A stretch of DNA of 64,000 bases, from positions 19,704,501 to 19,768,500 of the forward strand of contig JAMPIT010000379.1 of the NCBI GenBank assembly GCA_026261815.1. Reading direction: 5' to 3'. Below, one piece after another: positions 28,694-40,468 of this stretch. The notes under the pieces are model-generated. The model ran no database searches. It was given only the letters and a program-made list of their open reading frames with translations, and had not been told where the DNA came from. Position numbers and translations under genes: made by a program. The DNA comes from Monarcha castaneiventris obscurior. Lineage: Eukaryota > Chordata > Aves > Passeriformes > Monarchidae. Position 1 is the stretch's first letter, and every line of letters begins with the position of its first letter.

Positions 28694-31600
28694 CTGTGGC
28701 CACATGGAGAACAGGTGAGGGCCTGGAAACGTGTGCTCGGGGCTGGCCAAGGAGCACAGAAGGAGAAAAGAGGAGGATACACTTGGGTCCTGCTGGTCAC
28801 CTCTGGGGAAGCTTAAAAAACTCTGGAATTTGGAGACAAAACCAAGCATGCTAATGTGGGGTAGCAGGGAAGTTCAAATAAACCTTTTTTGTTCTTATTT
28901 CTATTGCATTAATAGATGTAATTACAAGGTGCAAGTAGTGAGTGACATCAGACCACTGCACTGGCCGAAGTTCTGAAACCTCATGTCAGGGTATTTTCTA
29001 TGGTATGCCTATGAATATCTATTTTCTAGGAAATGGTGATTTTTTCCTACTTGTAAGAGATGCAAAGAGGGTCCTAGAACCCAATGGTAAAGTACCTACC
29101 GTCTTTGCTGCCCCTAATTTTGATTCTGTCTAGGTTAAAAACTTGTGCACAACATCTTAAGTAGCTTAACACAGCCTTGTGTATGGACTCTCTCACTGAT
29201 ACATCAATATGGCCTTTACTGCCTGAATTTCATGTGCAAATAAAGTATCTTTTAACAGGGATTCAAGACCATTGATGAAGATCTAGAAGACACTCCACTT
29301 GTTTCTCTCTTCATCTGCTGGTGGTCTGGGATCAGTAAGGATGGCAGCAGCTCAAAGTACTACCACTTCTATAATCTCATTCAGGATGAAGCAAGTAAGA
29401 GCTCACAAAAATCCAACTACACAGGCCGTGGGGAACTCCCCACACTTAGGAGAAGGTTTTGGAGCTGCTGCCTCACTGCTCCTCAGTAAAAAAACCTTGA
29501 TTGGTTCATCTGGGTTTGAAAGCCCTCCTCCTCTTGACCAGATAGAGATATATAGCAGGATATTTTTAGTGAAAATAAAAACAGGCTGGCTATATTTTCA
29601 AGATCTTTTGCAAATAAGATACAGAGGTATGAGATTTCTGAGGTCAGAAGTTGTTGTCTGACTTTGAAAGCAGCCAACTGAGATGAGATACTGCAAATCT
29701 TAGATCACTTAAAAGGGTATGGAAATGTAATCCATTTGCCTTTACATCCTGGGACTTTGCTCTTTTTTATTTGTTTGTTTAAATTATGGCATTTCAGTGA
29801 AATTGAACCAAGGTAATTCTCATATGTAAGCAACTGTTTTAACTTCTGAATGAAATAGGTGCTGTGAATGAAAAGGCCAATGCTGATCCTTGATGTTGAA
29901 AGCCCGGAGCAGATATTACAAGATAAGAATTAAGCACAAGTTCCTTATCTCCTCTAACGGATCTCGAGCCTGGAAGTAGAAAGCACGATCCCTCAGCAGA
30001 GGTAAACAAGCAAGAAGCACTGCCTCCAGTAGAAGATTCTCCCAAGTCTGGGTTCAGCTTGAGACAAAAACATGTAGCAGTTTTCCTAGATGAGGAAAGG
30101 TGCCAAAACACAGGAGTTTATTTTTGTGTCTGACTATACAATAAATAGCATCAGAGTTACAACTCATTACCCCTGGAAGCAATACAATAACACTGGTAAA
30201 AACATGCAGAGGCCAAAAGCGACCTTCTCTTCTTCAGCTGCTCCAGAAAACAGCTGTCTATCAAACCACTACAGAGATGCAGTAACATCTCAAGGGAGAA
30301 GAACCTTCACAAAGAAACTGATGGACCATCAAGCCCAAAGTTAAGCACAGTCCAACTACCAAATGGGTTCTGTCTTCTAAAGGACAAAGGCTTGCTCCAT
30401 TTCTCACCTTCCCTTTCCTCTGTATGCCTGTCCTAGCTGTGATATCCCATCTTTTCCTCTGCACTACCAAGATACCTGGCAAGCCCTTCCTTGGTACACC
30501 ACAACTGAAGGACACCACAGTCTACAGACTTTGCTGAACGTGTTTTCTGCTGTTTCAGTAGCCCACAAAAGCACACAATGAGTTCTGGCACAAGCACAAG
30601 GCTGCCTGTGAGTAACTGGGAGCTGGAGAAGGACGCAAGGACAGAGAGGGGAATGCTTTACCGTTTTTGAAACTGATGAAACATAAAATCCATAAACACG
30701 GTCTGTTTCATCCAGTGCCCAGGCACAAAGCACTCTATGCTATCCATGCTGCTGCCCCAGCAGATGGACCGACCAGCACGGAAAGAGAAAAACCTGCAAG
30801 ACCAACCACTTCTCTCCTGCTCTGAGAAAGTAAGGACAATTGTCTGAAACAGTGCTGGCCACACATGCTGAAGCAAAATATCACTGTAAATCCTTAGCAA
30901 CCACCAATTCACCCTTATTCATTGCACTGCTTTTTCCATATAGGTCTGTAAGCCAGCTGTTAGTGGCTTTCCATGGCCATATGGATCACCACTGACCTAC
31001 ACCTAAGGGCAGCAAGAACTGCATCACAGTGTTCTCTATGAAGTATTTTAAAGTAGAAAAACCAGATTTTTTCCTCTGGAAGTACTCACATTTGTCATCA
31101 TTGCATTGTAGAAAGAGAAAGTGTTGAGAAATATGAGGTAAAAAACATTTTGGATCCAACGGGAGTTTTTTTACGCCACTGCAAATGGATATGCACATAT
31201 ACATAAAAGATCAGGCTGGCTTAAATGTTTATCTCACCAGCTTTACAAGGTCCACTTTACAGAAGGTGATTGTACAATTTGCTCTCTATGTCAGTATGAT
31301 GTAGGCATCAGCCACCTTATCTGCTGAAGCAGAAAATAAAATTTAAGTAATCATCCAATCTTGACTGCTTGTTTTAACAGCACTGCCCATCTAAAGTTCA
31401 AATAATCTTTTATCCACCATGAAAAAAATACATTAAAGATGGTAAAACACTGAGATATATAATTTCACACTTCAGTATGTTATCACTGAGGCATTTTACC
31501 TTCCCTCTGATTCTGTGTTCAGTGATAATAACAGTCTTTTACAATTATTTGGACCACTGTGAAAAGGTTTTAGGATACTAGTAGATTCACACTCGTGTTC

Positions 31601-32669
31601 AAGTAATTGGGCTGAAATCCTAAATCTGCTTAAACTAGCAGGACTTTTCCATCAACTTCAGCTGGGTCAAGATTTTATGGAAATTAGACTGCATGTTTTG
31701 CAAAAACACAAATAAAAAGATCTGTGTTTTTATCCAAAGTTCAAGCAACAGAAGTTGTTCAGTTTCCTGTCTTCATTAGTTTTGTTGTTAAACAACAAAT
31801 ACCACCCACACATGTACTTTTAATACAATAAGACAAATGTCAGTGCAATAATCATCTGAGATTGGAACGTTTGGCAAGGTGCCAGAGCAGCGAAAGTGAT
31901 CCCATCACAGACTGTTCAGCAGCAGCAGCAGTAACAGTAACATTAAATTCCTGCATGCTCTGCTCGGCAACATGCTAGAGTGAAAAACATGAACACAAGT
32001 TCATGAAATTAAAGCTGATTCCTAGAGAAGCTAATGGACATTCTTTTCATTCACCTTATATTTCCTGTTCAATTTTTGTAAATAAACAAAAACACTTAAG
32101 AGTTTCTCTTTTAACCTACTGTCCTTTTGTAGAATTTGGGCTGGCTTTAAGCTGCAGTATTAGTCAAGCTGCTCACTATTTTTAGAAATAAGCAATTCAG
32201 TAAATCACTTGAAAGTATTATAAAGCCAATGGGGACTCTCATTCTGAGAGGAAAAAAAAAAAAAGCATCATTGCTCAATCCACAGCAGTATTTACAGAGC
32301 AGACAGCAGCAAGGACCAGCATGCTCCTGGCCGGCCAAGCAGCCAAGCTCTCATCTTTGAGGCACCGATTTATCCCACAGTCTAGTAAGAGCTCTCTGGT
32401 GCTCTTGCAATGCTGGAATTTCTAATCTAGCAGCTGGGAAAACAGAGTAGGACTCGATGGTTCAAAGCTGATTTACAGGACTCTTAGATGTCTCTGTAAC
32501 CTTGGGTCTGAAGAAAGCTTGGAAGAGCACAGGATCTAGAAAGGCACAGATGGTCTGTACATCTGCACTTGTCACAGGACACATTACAAATGTTAATTAC
32601 CAGCCCACGAAAAGCACTTTCTCAATACTTAGTTTTCAGATGAAAAAAAAAAAGTCAATTCTATCTCCA

Positions 32670-33562
32670 AGGGAGAGCCAGGGAAATACAGGCTGGCCAG
32701 TCAGCCTCACCTTGATCCCTGGGAAGGGATCACAGTACAGGGAGGAGTGGGTGATATACCCAACAGTTATGCTGCCACCCAGAGAAACCTCAACAGGTTA
32801 GAGAAATGAGCCAACAGGAACCTCAAGAAATCCTACCAGGGGACATGAGAAGTCCTGGACCTGGGGAGGAACAACCCCAGGCACTAGTTTGTGCTGGAGG
32901 CCACCCAGTTGGAAAACAGCTTCCTAGAAAAGGCCCCGGGTCCCCAGTGGGCACCAAGTTGAACATGAGCCAGCAATGAGCCCTTGTGGCAAAAAGCTGA
33001 ACCGTGTCCTGGGCTGCATTAGACAGAGTATTGACAGCAGGTGGAGGGACGTGATCCTGCCCCTTCTACTCAGGCACTGGAGAAGCCACACCTGGAATGA
33101 CAGGTTCAGTTCTGGGATCCCAAATACAAGAAAGATATGGACACACCAGAGAAAAGTGCAGCAAAAAGCCACCAGAATGATTTCAACATGGAGAAGAGAA
33201 GGCTTTGGAGAAACCTCATTACAGCCTTCCAGTACCTCAAGGGGATTTATAAAAAGGAGGGAGAGGGACTTTTTATATGGGCAGATAGTGACAGGACAAA
33301 GAGCGACTGTTTTAAAATGAAAAGAGGGCATGTTTAGAGTAGCGGTTAGGAAGAAATTCTTTACTCAGCGGGTGGTTTAGCACTGGAACAGGTGCCCAGA
33401 GAAGTGGTGGATGCCCCAGCCCTGCGCTGTTCAAGGCCAGGTTGGATGGAGCTCTGAGCACCTGGTCTAGTCAGTGAGTGACATCCCTGCTCATGGCAAG
33501 AGGCTTGGAACTAAATGATCTTTGAGGTGCTTTCCATTCCAAACTGTTCTATGATTCTGTGA
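32670..33562 (+). mobile_element. CR1 LINE fragment with a large internal deletion
   Basis: The left end (about 32672-32740) matches the CR1 reverse-transcriptase stretch encoding a YRPVSLT-like motif (GGCTGGCCAGTCAGCCTCACC). From about 32790 it jumps to the C-terminal region (CCTGGGGAGGAACAACCCC, then CTGAACATGAGCCAGCAATG and CCTGGGCTGCATTAGA). It continues to the CR1 3' end, which finishes ACTGTTCTATGATTCTGTGA. Most of the reverse-transcriptase core is therefore missing between these blocks. Frames are broken by substitutions and indels, so it is inactive. It lies in the large intron of the minus-strand gene, antisense to it. Confidence 0.9.
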
Positions 33563-33567
33563 TAAAG

Positions 33568-33962
33568 AGACTAGATTATCTCTCCTATGAGGAGAGCTGG
33601 GACTGTGTCAGCCAGGAGAAGAGAGGGCTTAGGGGAATCTTAAAAATGTCTATAAACACCTGAATGAAGGGAACACAGAGCCAGGCTCTTCTCAGTAGTG
33701 CTCAGTGCCACGACCAGAGGTGATGATCACACACTGAAACAAAGGAGGTTCCCTCTGAACATCAGGAAACACTTCTTCATTGTGAGAGTGACCCAGCACT
33801 GGCACAGGTTGCCCCGAGAGGCTGTGGAGTCTCCCTCATTGAAGGCATCCAAAACCCATCTGGACATGGTCCTGGGCAATCAGCTCTACATGACCCTGCC
33901 TGAGCCGGGGGCTTGGACCAGATAATCTCCAAGGGTCCCTTCTCAACTCAAACATTCTGTGA
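33568..33962 (+). mobile_element. Second CR1 3' end fragment, in tandem with the first
   Basis: Immediately after the preceding CR1 terminus the sequence restarts within the CR1 3' region (ATCTCTCCTATGAGGAGAGC). It continues through the stretch coding for the conserved HWHRLPREAVESPSL-type peptide and ends CTCAAACATTCTGTGAC. It has the same orientation as the first copy. The different sequence of the shared part indicates a separate insertion or subfamily rather than a recent duplication. Confidence 0.85.
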
Positions 33963-34474
33963 CAAAGACTGAGCAGCACATCTCTACCCACTGGTATGTA
34001 CTGAACACCTGAAGGCTGTCAACTGATCGTTCTCAACTGACCTCATTCCACACTGAAAAAAATATAGCAAATAAAGATGAGAACTGCTAGTGGTTTCACC
34101 TTTATTCTTAAGTAGTTACAGTTTTCTAATACATTTCCTTTTAGAGGCAAAGTGGTTACGTTTGGTCTGCATCCAAACAACAACAACAACAAAATTACAT
34201 GAAAAAAAATCCTCAGCAAATTAGTCCCATTCATTCTTTATTAGGGGAAAATGGAGAAAAAAATACAATCTTACTTTCTCACCACCCCCAGCTCTGCCTC
34301 CAGTAATCCATATTACGTATACACTTTTAAAATTTTTCGTAAGTAAGAAAAAAAAAATCCCAAGTCTAGTAATGAATTTTCCACACCAACTTCACTAGGC
34401 AGGTTTTCACTCAAGAACAACAAGAAACGGAATGAAGTTTGAAATTTAAAGATTAATTAACTTTATCTACTTAC
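33963..34474. other. Intron segment between the tandem CR1 copies and the 34.5 kb exon
   Basis: AT-rich sequence with several A homopolymers and an AAC repeat. No other features seen. Confidence 0.6.
34175..34193. repeat. (AAC)n short tandem repeat
   Basis: Five or so CAA/AAC trinucleotides occur in an AT-rich intron segment just upstream (plus-strand sense) of the 34.5 kb exon. Confidence 0.8.
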
Positions 34475-34676
34475 AAAAGTAAGGCTAAGCTGCTGGTGTT
34501 TATCTGCCTCTCTCATCTCATCCCTTAGTCGTTCCTCACAGTCCATCAGTGCCCATTCATATCTTGTGTTACTCTCTGCAGAAATGGGCAAAGCAGGACC
34601 ATGCCTGTCCTGAGGCTGCACACAGCCTAGCCTAACAGGCTCCAAGTTCAGGTCATGAGTTCTGGTGTTGTAACAA
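34475..34676 (-). CDS. Probable second recognised coding exon of the minus-strand gene
   Basis: An open minus-strand frame ends in a textbook donor (ACTTTT|GTAAGTAG, GT at 34474-34473) and leaves phase 0. The encoded peptide runs through RYEWALMDCEERLRDEM and ends QQLSLTF. It is charged, without hydrophobic stretches, and its second half looks helical. The 5' border is uncertain. The best acceptor (T-rich stretch then CTGCTAG, exon from 34676) needs two bases from the previous exon, whereas the CpG-island exon ends in phase 0. A phase-0 alternative (GTGTGCAG, exon 34475-34615) has a poor pyrimidine tract. Either an exon between 34.7 and 39.2 kb has been missed or the weaker acceptor is used. 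Its outgoing phase matches the incoming phase of the 20.3 kb exon, which supports one gene. Family not recognised. Confidence 0.5.
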
Positions 34677-37600
34677 CTAGCAGTATTTATAAAAATAAAA
34701 TTATCACTGTTAATCTGAAAGGGAACATCTAATTTTCCTCTTAAGTTCCTAATGTGTCTTACAAGGTCTCTCCTCCACTAGGCAAATCTGGTATTTGAAG
34801 CTTGTATTTTGGAAATTGCCTCTTAAAATACATTTGCACACACATATGAAAGCTAAATTAAATAACACTTTGCAAATCAAGCAGGAAAACCCACTTTTTT
34901 TTGTCCACAATGAGCCTATAGTCCATTCAAGCAGCAAAGCTGTAAGTCTGATTTAAAGGACAGCAATGAATTCACACCTGGCTTTAGAAAGAATGCAGAG
35001 AAAGGAGCAGAAGAGCAGAGTGTGAATTCAATGCAGCACAACAACACACAGAAGTAACAGGCAACTAATTTCTTCTGCACAAGCTGAAGATTCTTCTGCA
35101 TCCCACATATCACAGAAATGTCTCTATCTTTAAAAAACAAAAAAAGGGTGAAAAATCAACCCAAAACATAACAAACCACAAAACTGCATCCAAATCACAA
35201 TTTTTCATGAACTCCTACCAACATCTGCCATCCCCACTGAAAGCTCTGGCACAGAGGTTCATGCTCCTTACTTTGTACCTGTTGTAAATTTTACTTCACA
35301 AGGTGGGTAAAACCGAGCCAAATGTTAAAATGTTAAAGTGTAAGCATGAAGTTAAAGTCTTGCTTACACTGCTTGGGTTTTTGTATTCCTCTGCTATCAC
35401 TGCACAGCTCTGTGGGCCTTTAGTTTTCAGACTTCATCTGATCATTTTCCATAATTTTGGGAGCTATGTATTTGCAGGAACAAATCCACTTGTAGGAAAT
35501 TCATCCTTCTAAACTACCAAGAGGTGCTCAAAAACAAGCCAGTATCTGGAATAGGTAGTTCCAGGGGTGAGGAACAAGTGCAGCACCCACAGTCAGCTGG
35601 ATTAGCAATGCCCCGTGTCCATAGTCTAAAACTGGGGACAGAAATTGGGCTGGAGATAAACTGGCAGCTCAACTGGGCTAAACAGAAGAAAATATTGACC
35701 TCTTTACTATTCATAGCAGTAGAGAAAACATTGCAACATGCTGGCATGTTATCACAAGCCCATGTTCACTACTAGCCCACATTCTCAATCACAGCATTTT
35801 AATGGTTTACAGGCAAATTAGCATAGCTCTGCTACTTGCAGTGGGGTTTTCTTCTAAGTGCCTGATAAAGTCAGCATCATAGACTGCTGGTGGACTCTAC
35901 TTCAAAACCTGCTTTCCATATCATCAAACCCAGCAGTTTCCACAGACTGCATTAACCCCAGCATGGTACTAACGTGACTACATGTGATATCTGAACTAGG
36001 TTCCATACAAAAGATGAATTAAACAGGACTGCAGATTAACCCACACTTCAAGACAAAGTACTAGTAATTACACTATTTATACTTTTTCATCTCATTTCAA
36101 ATGGCTGAAAATCCAAATGCAGCCAAAGCAAATATGGGCTGCACAAAAAGAGTTTCACATGCAAAATGAGTCTGCATAATCAGCACCTTGGTGTTATTCA
36201 CTTCCATACAGAGATTAATGAACTAGTTCTGACATAGTAAGAAAACACAGCACTTCTCAACAAGGATTTACAGGCTCTCCAAGACTCTCTGGCTATTCTA
36301 CCATTACCCACCAGCCACACAGAGCACACTCGTGCCTCTTCCAGCTTGTTAGCATAGCAGGAGAAAAAAAAATACAGTAAAAATGTTCTCCAGTGTCCTC
36401 CTCTTGGACATCTACACAGCTACATAAAGACACAATTTTTGTATCTTCCCCATGACCATTAGTCTCTCTTTTTCGTCATATACGTTCTCTCTTGCCATGA
36501 CTTCAGAAACTGAAGAAATAATATTTTTATACAGTACTTCTTCCTCTCTATCCCCATGCTTAAGAGTGAGGGTCAAAACCAGACTACCAATGGTACAGCC
36601 ACTGGACTTCTTTATGGAGCAGAGAATATGGCTGTAAGACCTAACTGCACCAGTACTTTGTTGATCTTGACTAGTGGACCAAATTCTCAGGCACCTTTTA
36701 ACAATATTAACTCCCCTGCTGACTCTACGATGCTTTCATCCACGTATCACAGGCAGTCCATAGAAGTGACAAAGTCACAAGCCCCTGAAACCTCTAGCTT
36801 TAAAATGCCATTCCACCCAAGGGCACAGACATCAAGTGTACATGTGAATACACACCAGAACACTGTGTGCTGCTTTTTAATTGCATTATCCAGATAGCAT
36901 ATGCTGCAAAACCAGCACCCAGATCACTTTGCTTTCAAGCTCAATTCAATTCTGAAGGTCTCCAGGATGTCTCTTATCTCTTATTATGAAGAGTATTGGT
37001 CACTGCAACAATTTATGCCATCTCTCAGGAGTGGACACCCCTTCAATATACGTTGCTCCCAGTCCCCAATTCAGAAGCCCAGCTCTGGGAGTCAAATGCT
37101 GCTGACTCCATGCCACTTCTCCATTTGGAAGGAATTCCAGTTGACAAATCACAACCAGATCGTGCCAGTCCTATTACCCTCCCAGTGTTTTGCAGTTGGA
37201 CCTCTGTAGTCATTTCATGCCTGCTTCTCTCATTGATAGAAACACAACCCACGTTCCCTTCCCACACACTCAGGGCCACACAGCCAGAGCTACTTTTGGG
37301 AAGCACCTTTGCAGTTCAGTCACTTCAGGCTTAAAAGCACTCAGAAACACAATGCCAAGGGCAGAAAACTTTAATCTGTTACTTTAAAATTACTTGAAAG
37401 AACCCTCATATTAAGCTTCGAGAACTCCCGCACTAACAGTCTCTAAAGGAATACACAGATAATTTATTTACAGTGTTAAATTTTAATCTTTCTTAGTTTA
37501 TAGTACTCAAAGGATAAAGAGAGAAAGCAGAAACCGAGCAGGTAATGACAGTTAGAAATATTCCTCCAAAGAGAGTAAATATGTGCACCTGGTTACCAAA

Positions 37601-38599
37601 GGTGACTTGACAGTTTATTATGTACACTAAAAGTAGCCTAATAGGCATTACTACTCATCTCATCTATGAGGCAGGTTTACTGTTCAAGGAAGTAAACACA
37701 TGCAAGCACAATATTTTTGTATGTACACATACTCCCAAGCGTAAAGCAGAAATACCAGCAACCTGTAACAGTTGTACTACTTAAAAGCATGTTGAGGGGT
37801 TGACAAAAAGAACAGTACACTCCCACATTTTATGCAGATTATACCTATATAATCCAGTTATAGTTCAGATTATTGTACTCCACTTGAGAATTTCACCCTT
37901 TTTTTCCTATTAGAAACACACAGGAAGTTCCTCTAAGCCTCCTGTACCACTTAAGACTTTCAGTACAAAGGGGAAAGTGACCGGACCAGAAGCTCATTAT
38001 GGTGCTCTTCATCCTAAGGCTACCATGCAAGTGTCAAGCGTTGGTTCTGTACCAACAGAACTGTTCCAGCCTGTCAGGCCTCAGTACCATGGATGGTCTG
38101 ACCCAGACACCATAACCACAACTCATGGCATCTGACAGACTCAGTGAAGAGCTACAGACAGGGTCTGATGACCCAACTGTGTCAGACTGATTCTCAGTGC
38201 TGTAACAAAATTGCTTTGAAGCAAAATGGGGATAACTTGCATTTCTGCTGCTATTTTCCTTTGTGCGTTGTTTTGGATTTGTTTCCTTTTTTTTCCCCAC
38301 CATCTATGGATATAGGAAAGACCCCAGTAGCAACACAGCACTACTAATTATCCAACCCTGAACTCTTATCAAGTAAGAATTATTACCTAGATTTAAAAAA
38401 AAAAATCAATTCAAATGGGTACCCTTTAAACTTTCGTACACATTTATTTTCCATAACCAGTGCACATCTATCACACGAATCCTCAACAGAACTATACATA
38501 GACTTAATCCTACTACCCGGGATATGCCAAGAGAAAAATAATTACAGAAAACGCTTCATAATAAAATCATTAAGCCTAAATCTGCGGGATCTTAGCCGG
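34677..38599. other. Intron 1 region of the minus-strand gene
   Basis: No confident exon was seen, although the phase mismatch between the flanking exons predicts that one may be hidden here. Minus-strand frames at 37043-37306 and 38034-38303 lack paired splice signals. Confidence 0.45.
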
Positions 38600-39085
38600 T
38601 GGGTGTGTTCATCAGGTTGTTCCAAACCGCACCAATTTCAGCGCACTGCCCGCGCACGCTTCGATGGGATTTGAATCGGGCCTCTGCACAGAACGGCCGC
38701 ATTCCTAAACTTTCCCCGGGTCGCCCACCCAGGCCTCCCGAGCCCGGCCACCCGCGCTCGCAGGAGCCCTGCCCGGCCCCGGCAGCTCGCATGCCCCGCA
38801 GGCACAGCTCTGCCAACACCTCTGCGCACACGGCCGGGCTGAACATCCTTCCAAGCCCCGCCGGCCGCACTCTTCACCCAGCCAAGTCTCCACTCCCAGT
38901 GCTCAAACTCCTCCAGACCCCAGTGGCTCCCCACGCCCCCCGCCCGCCTGCAGCCAGCCACCCCCGGCTGCCGCTTCACCTGGGGCTGGCAGAGGGCCGG
39001 TCCGCCCGCCGCCCGAGTCCCCGCAGCCCCCCGGCGCCAGCCCGCTCCCGGCCCCGCCGCCAGCCCCAGGCCGCCCCCAGCGCTC

Positions 39086-39119
39086 CCGGGCCCGGCCCGG
39101 CCCGGCCCGGCCCGGCCCG
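39086..39119. repeat. (CCCGG)n pentanucleotide run in the CpG island
   Basis: About six near-perfect copies of a CCCGG unit lie in the first intron just downstream of the exon 1 donor. A shorter run of the same unit occurs near 39714-39732. Both are GC-rich low-complexity sequence. Confidence 0.8.
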
Positions 39120-39176
39120 CCTCACCCCCGCCCGGGCCCCTCCACCGCCCCCGCGCCGCGCCCTCCCGGGACGCAC

Positions 39177-39455
39177 CTTGAGGCTCCCCCGGAGGGGGCC
39201 CTTGCCGTGGCCGGCCAGCGCCGGGGGGGCGCTCCCCGGGCCGCCCTCCTCCTCCTCCTCTTCCTCCTCCACCTCAACCACCACGTCCTCGTCTTCGTCC
39301 TCCTCCTCCAGCGCCGCGGCGGAGCCCTCCCGCCGGGGCGGCCTCCAGGCGCTCTCGGGCTTGGGGGGCCGGACCGCGTCCACCTGCGCCGCCGCCGCCG
39401 CGCTCAGCCGCCGGCTGCCCATGCTGGAGCGCTTGGCCAAGCGCCGCGCCTGCAT
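39177..39455 (-). CDS. First coding exon of an unidentified minus-strand gene (acidic, Ala-rich N-terminus)
   Basis: The exon encodes 93 codons from an ATG at 39455-39453 in a good Kozak setting (GGCACCATGC) to AAG at 39179-39177. A consensus donor follows (CAAG|GTGCGT, GT at 39176-39175), and the exon ends in phase 0. The product starts with a basic segment (MQARRLAKRS), has an Ala5 run near residues 19-23, and carries a Glu/Asp-rich tract at about residues 50-70 before a Gly/Pro-rich end. A second in-frame ATG at codon 12 also has A at -3 and G at +4 and could be the true start. The exon sits inside a CpG island, as expected for a housekeeping-type first exon. Basic and acidic low-complexity composition suggests a nuclear protein, but that is inference. 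I do not recognise the family. Other long frames through the same DNA lack both the Kozak start and the donor. Confidence 0.65.
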
Positions 39456-40004
39456 GGTGCCTCCGCCCGCTCGGCCCGGCCCGGCCGCCTCCCGCCGCGC
39501 TCAGCCCCGGCCGCGGGCAGCGGCCCCGCCGAGGTGCCCAAGGGGCGGCGGCGGCGCTCACCGCGGGGCGGCGGTGGGTGTGTGCGGCGGGCGCGCCGCG
39601 GCCATGGGGGCCCGCGACCGCGGCCAGGCGGGCCCGGAGCCGGCGCGGCCGCCCCGCCGCTCGCCCACCTGCTCCCGGCGCCCTCCTGCTCCTGCTCCGC
39701 CGGCTGCCCGCCCGGCCCGGCCCGGCCCGGCTGTCGGGCGCGGCGCGGAGCGCGGTCCCCTCCCGCTCGCCCTTCGCCGCCGCCGGTCCCCGGCGCCAAA
39801 ACCCGGACTGGATTCCCGCCGGCCGCGGCTCCGCCAGGCGCGGGGCGCTGGGGCCGCGCTGCCGCCGCCCCGAGCCGCGGGCGGGTTTCGCCGCCGGCCC
39901 CCGCCTCGCCCCGGGTGCGCCCGGCCGGGGCAGCGGCGCCTCGGACCGGCCCTGCCCGCCCGTGCCGGGTTTGTGCGGCGGGAGGGCCGGGGGTGCCCGA
40001 CAGG

Positions 40005-40468
40005 ACATTGCGGGGCTGGAGCGTGTCCAGAGAAGCGCAACAAAGCTGCAGAGGGGTCTGGAGCTCAAGTCCTGTGGAGTGGCTGAGGGAGCTGGAGTTG
40101 TTTAGCCTGGAGAAAAGGAGGCTCGGGGGGACCTTACTGTTCTCTACAAGTCCCTGAAAGGAGGTTTTAGCCATGTGGAGGGCGGCCTCTTATCTCAGCT
40201 AAGCAGCCACAGAACGAGAGGATAAAGTCTTAGGAGAGATTTGGGTTGGACATCAGGAGGAATTTCTTCATAGAAGGGGTGTTTAGACATGGGACTGAGC
40301 TGCCCAGGGAGGTGGTGGAGGGAGTCACCGTCCCTGGAGGTCTTTAAGAAAGGACTGAAGATGGCACTTGGTGCTATAATTTAGTTGATGTGGTGATGTT
40401 CAGTCATATGTTGGATGCGATGGTCTCAGAAGTCTTTTCCAATCTAATTGACTCTGTGATTCTGTGAC
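40005..40468 (+). mobile_element. CR1 LINE, 3' end fragment
   Basis: From GGGGCTGGAGCGTGTCCAG onward the sequence follows the conserved CR1 3' region. It includes the segments corresponding to CTGAGGGAGCTG, TTTAGCCTGGAGAAAAGG, TTGGACATCAGGAGGAATTT and CTGCCCAGGGAGGTGGTGGA, and ends with ATTGACTCTGTGATTCTGTGA. The repeated 8-bp tail is the usual CR1 terminus. It is 5'-truncated, as is normal for CR1, and moderately diverged. Its 5' end coincides with the edge of the CpG island, about 550 bp upstream of the first coding ATG, and it runs antisense to the gene. Confidence 0.9.

Larger units (their letters stand above)
20389..32669. other. Large intron of the minus-strand gene (left part)
   Basis: Between the 20.3 kb and 34.5 kb exons I see no confident coding sequence apart from the low-confidence 51-nt candidate at 28643-28693. 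GC-richer patches at about 20.9, 25.4 and 28.7 kb give longer frames but no recognisable domains. Confidence 0.5.
38600..40003 (-). promoter_or_regulatory. CpG-island promoter of the minus-strand gene
   Basis: GC content and CpG frequency rise abruptly near 38.6 kb and fall abruptly near 40.0 kb. The island contains many CG dinucleotides, GC-box-like GGGCGG/CCGCCC motifs and pentameric CCCGG runs, and it covers the first coding exon at 39177-39455. No TATA box is visible upstream of the start codon. The transcription start probably lies between about 39.5 and 39.9 kb. The part below 39.18 kb would be the 5' end of intron 1. Several long open frames on both strands are expected from the high GC content and are not annotated as genes. 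Confidence 0.75.

Noticed and set aside
30658..30912. Minus-strand frame ending at a donor-like CAAAAACG|GTAAAG
   Set aside because: There is a possible donor but no pyrimidine-rich acceptor at a suitable distance, so no exon is called.
33698..33925. 75-codon plus frame containing an HWHRLPREAVESPSL-like peptide
   Set aside because: This is the translated 3' region of a CR1 LINE, annotated as a mobile element rather than a gene.
38599..40174. Very long frames (up to 495 codons plus, 264 and 256 codons minus) across the CpG island
   Set aside because: They are Pro/Arg/Ala/Gly-rich frames that arise because stop codons are rare in GC-rich DNA. Several run into the CR1 fragment, and only the 93-codon exon has a Kozak start and donor.
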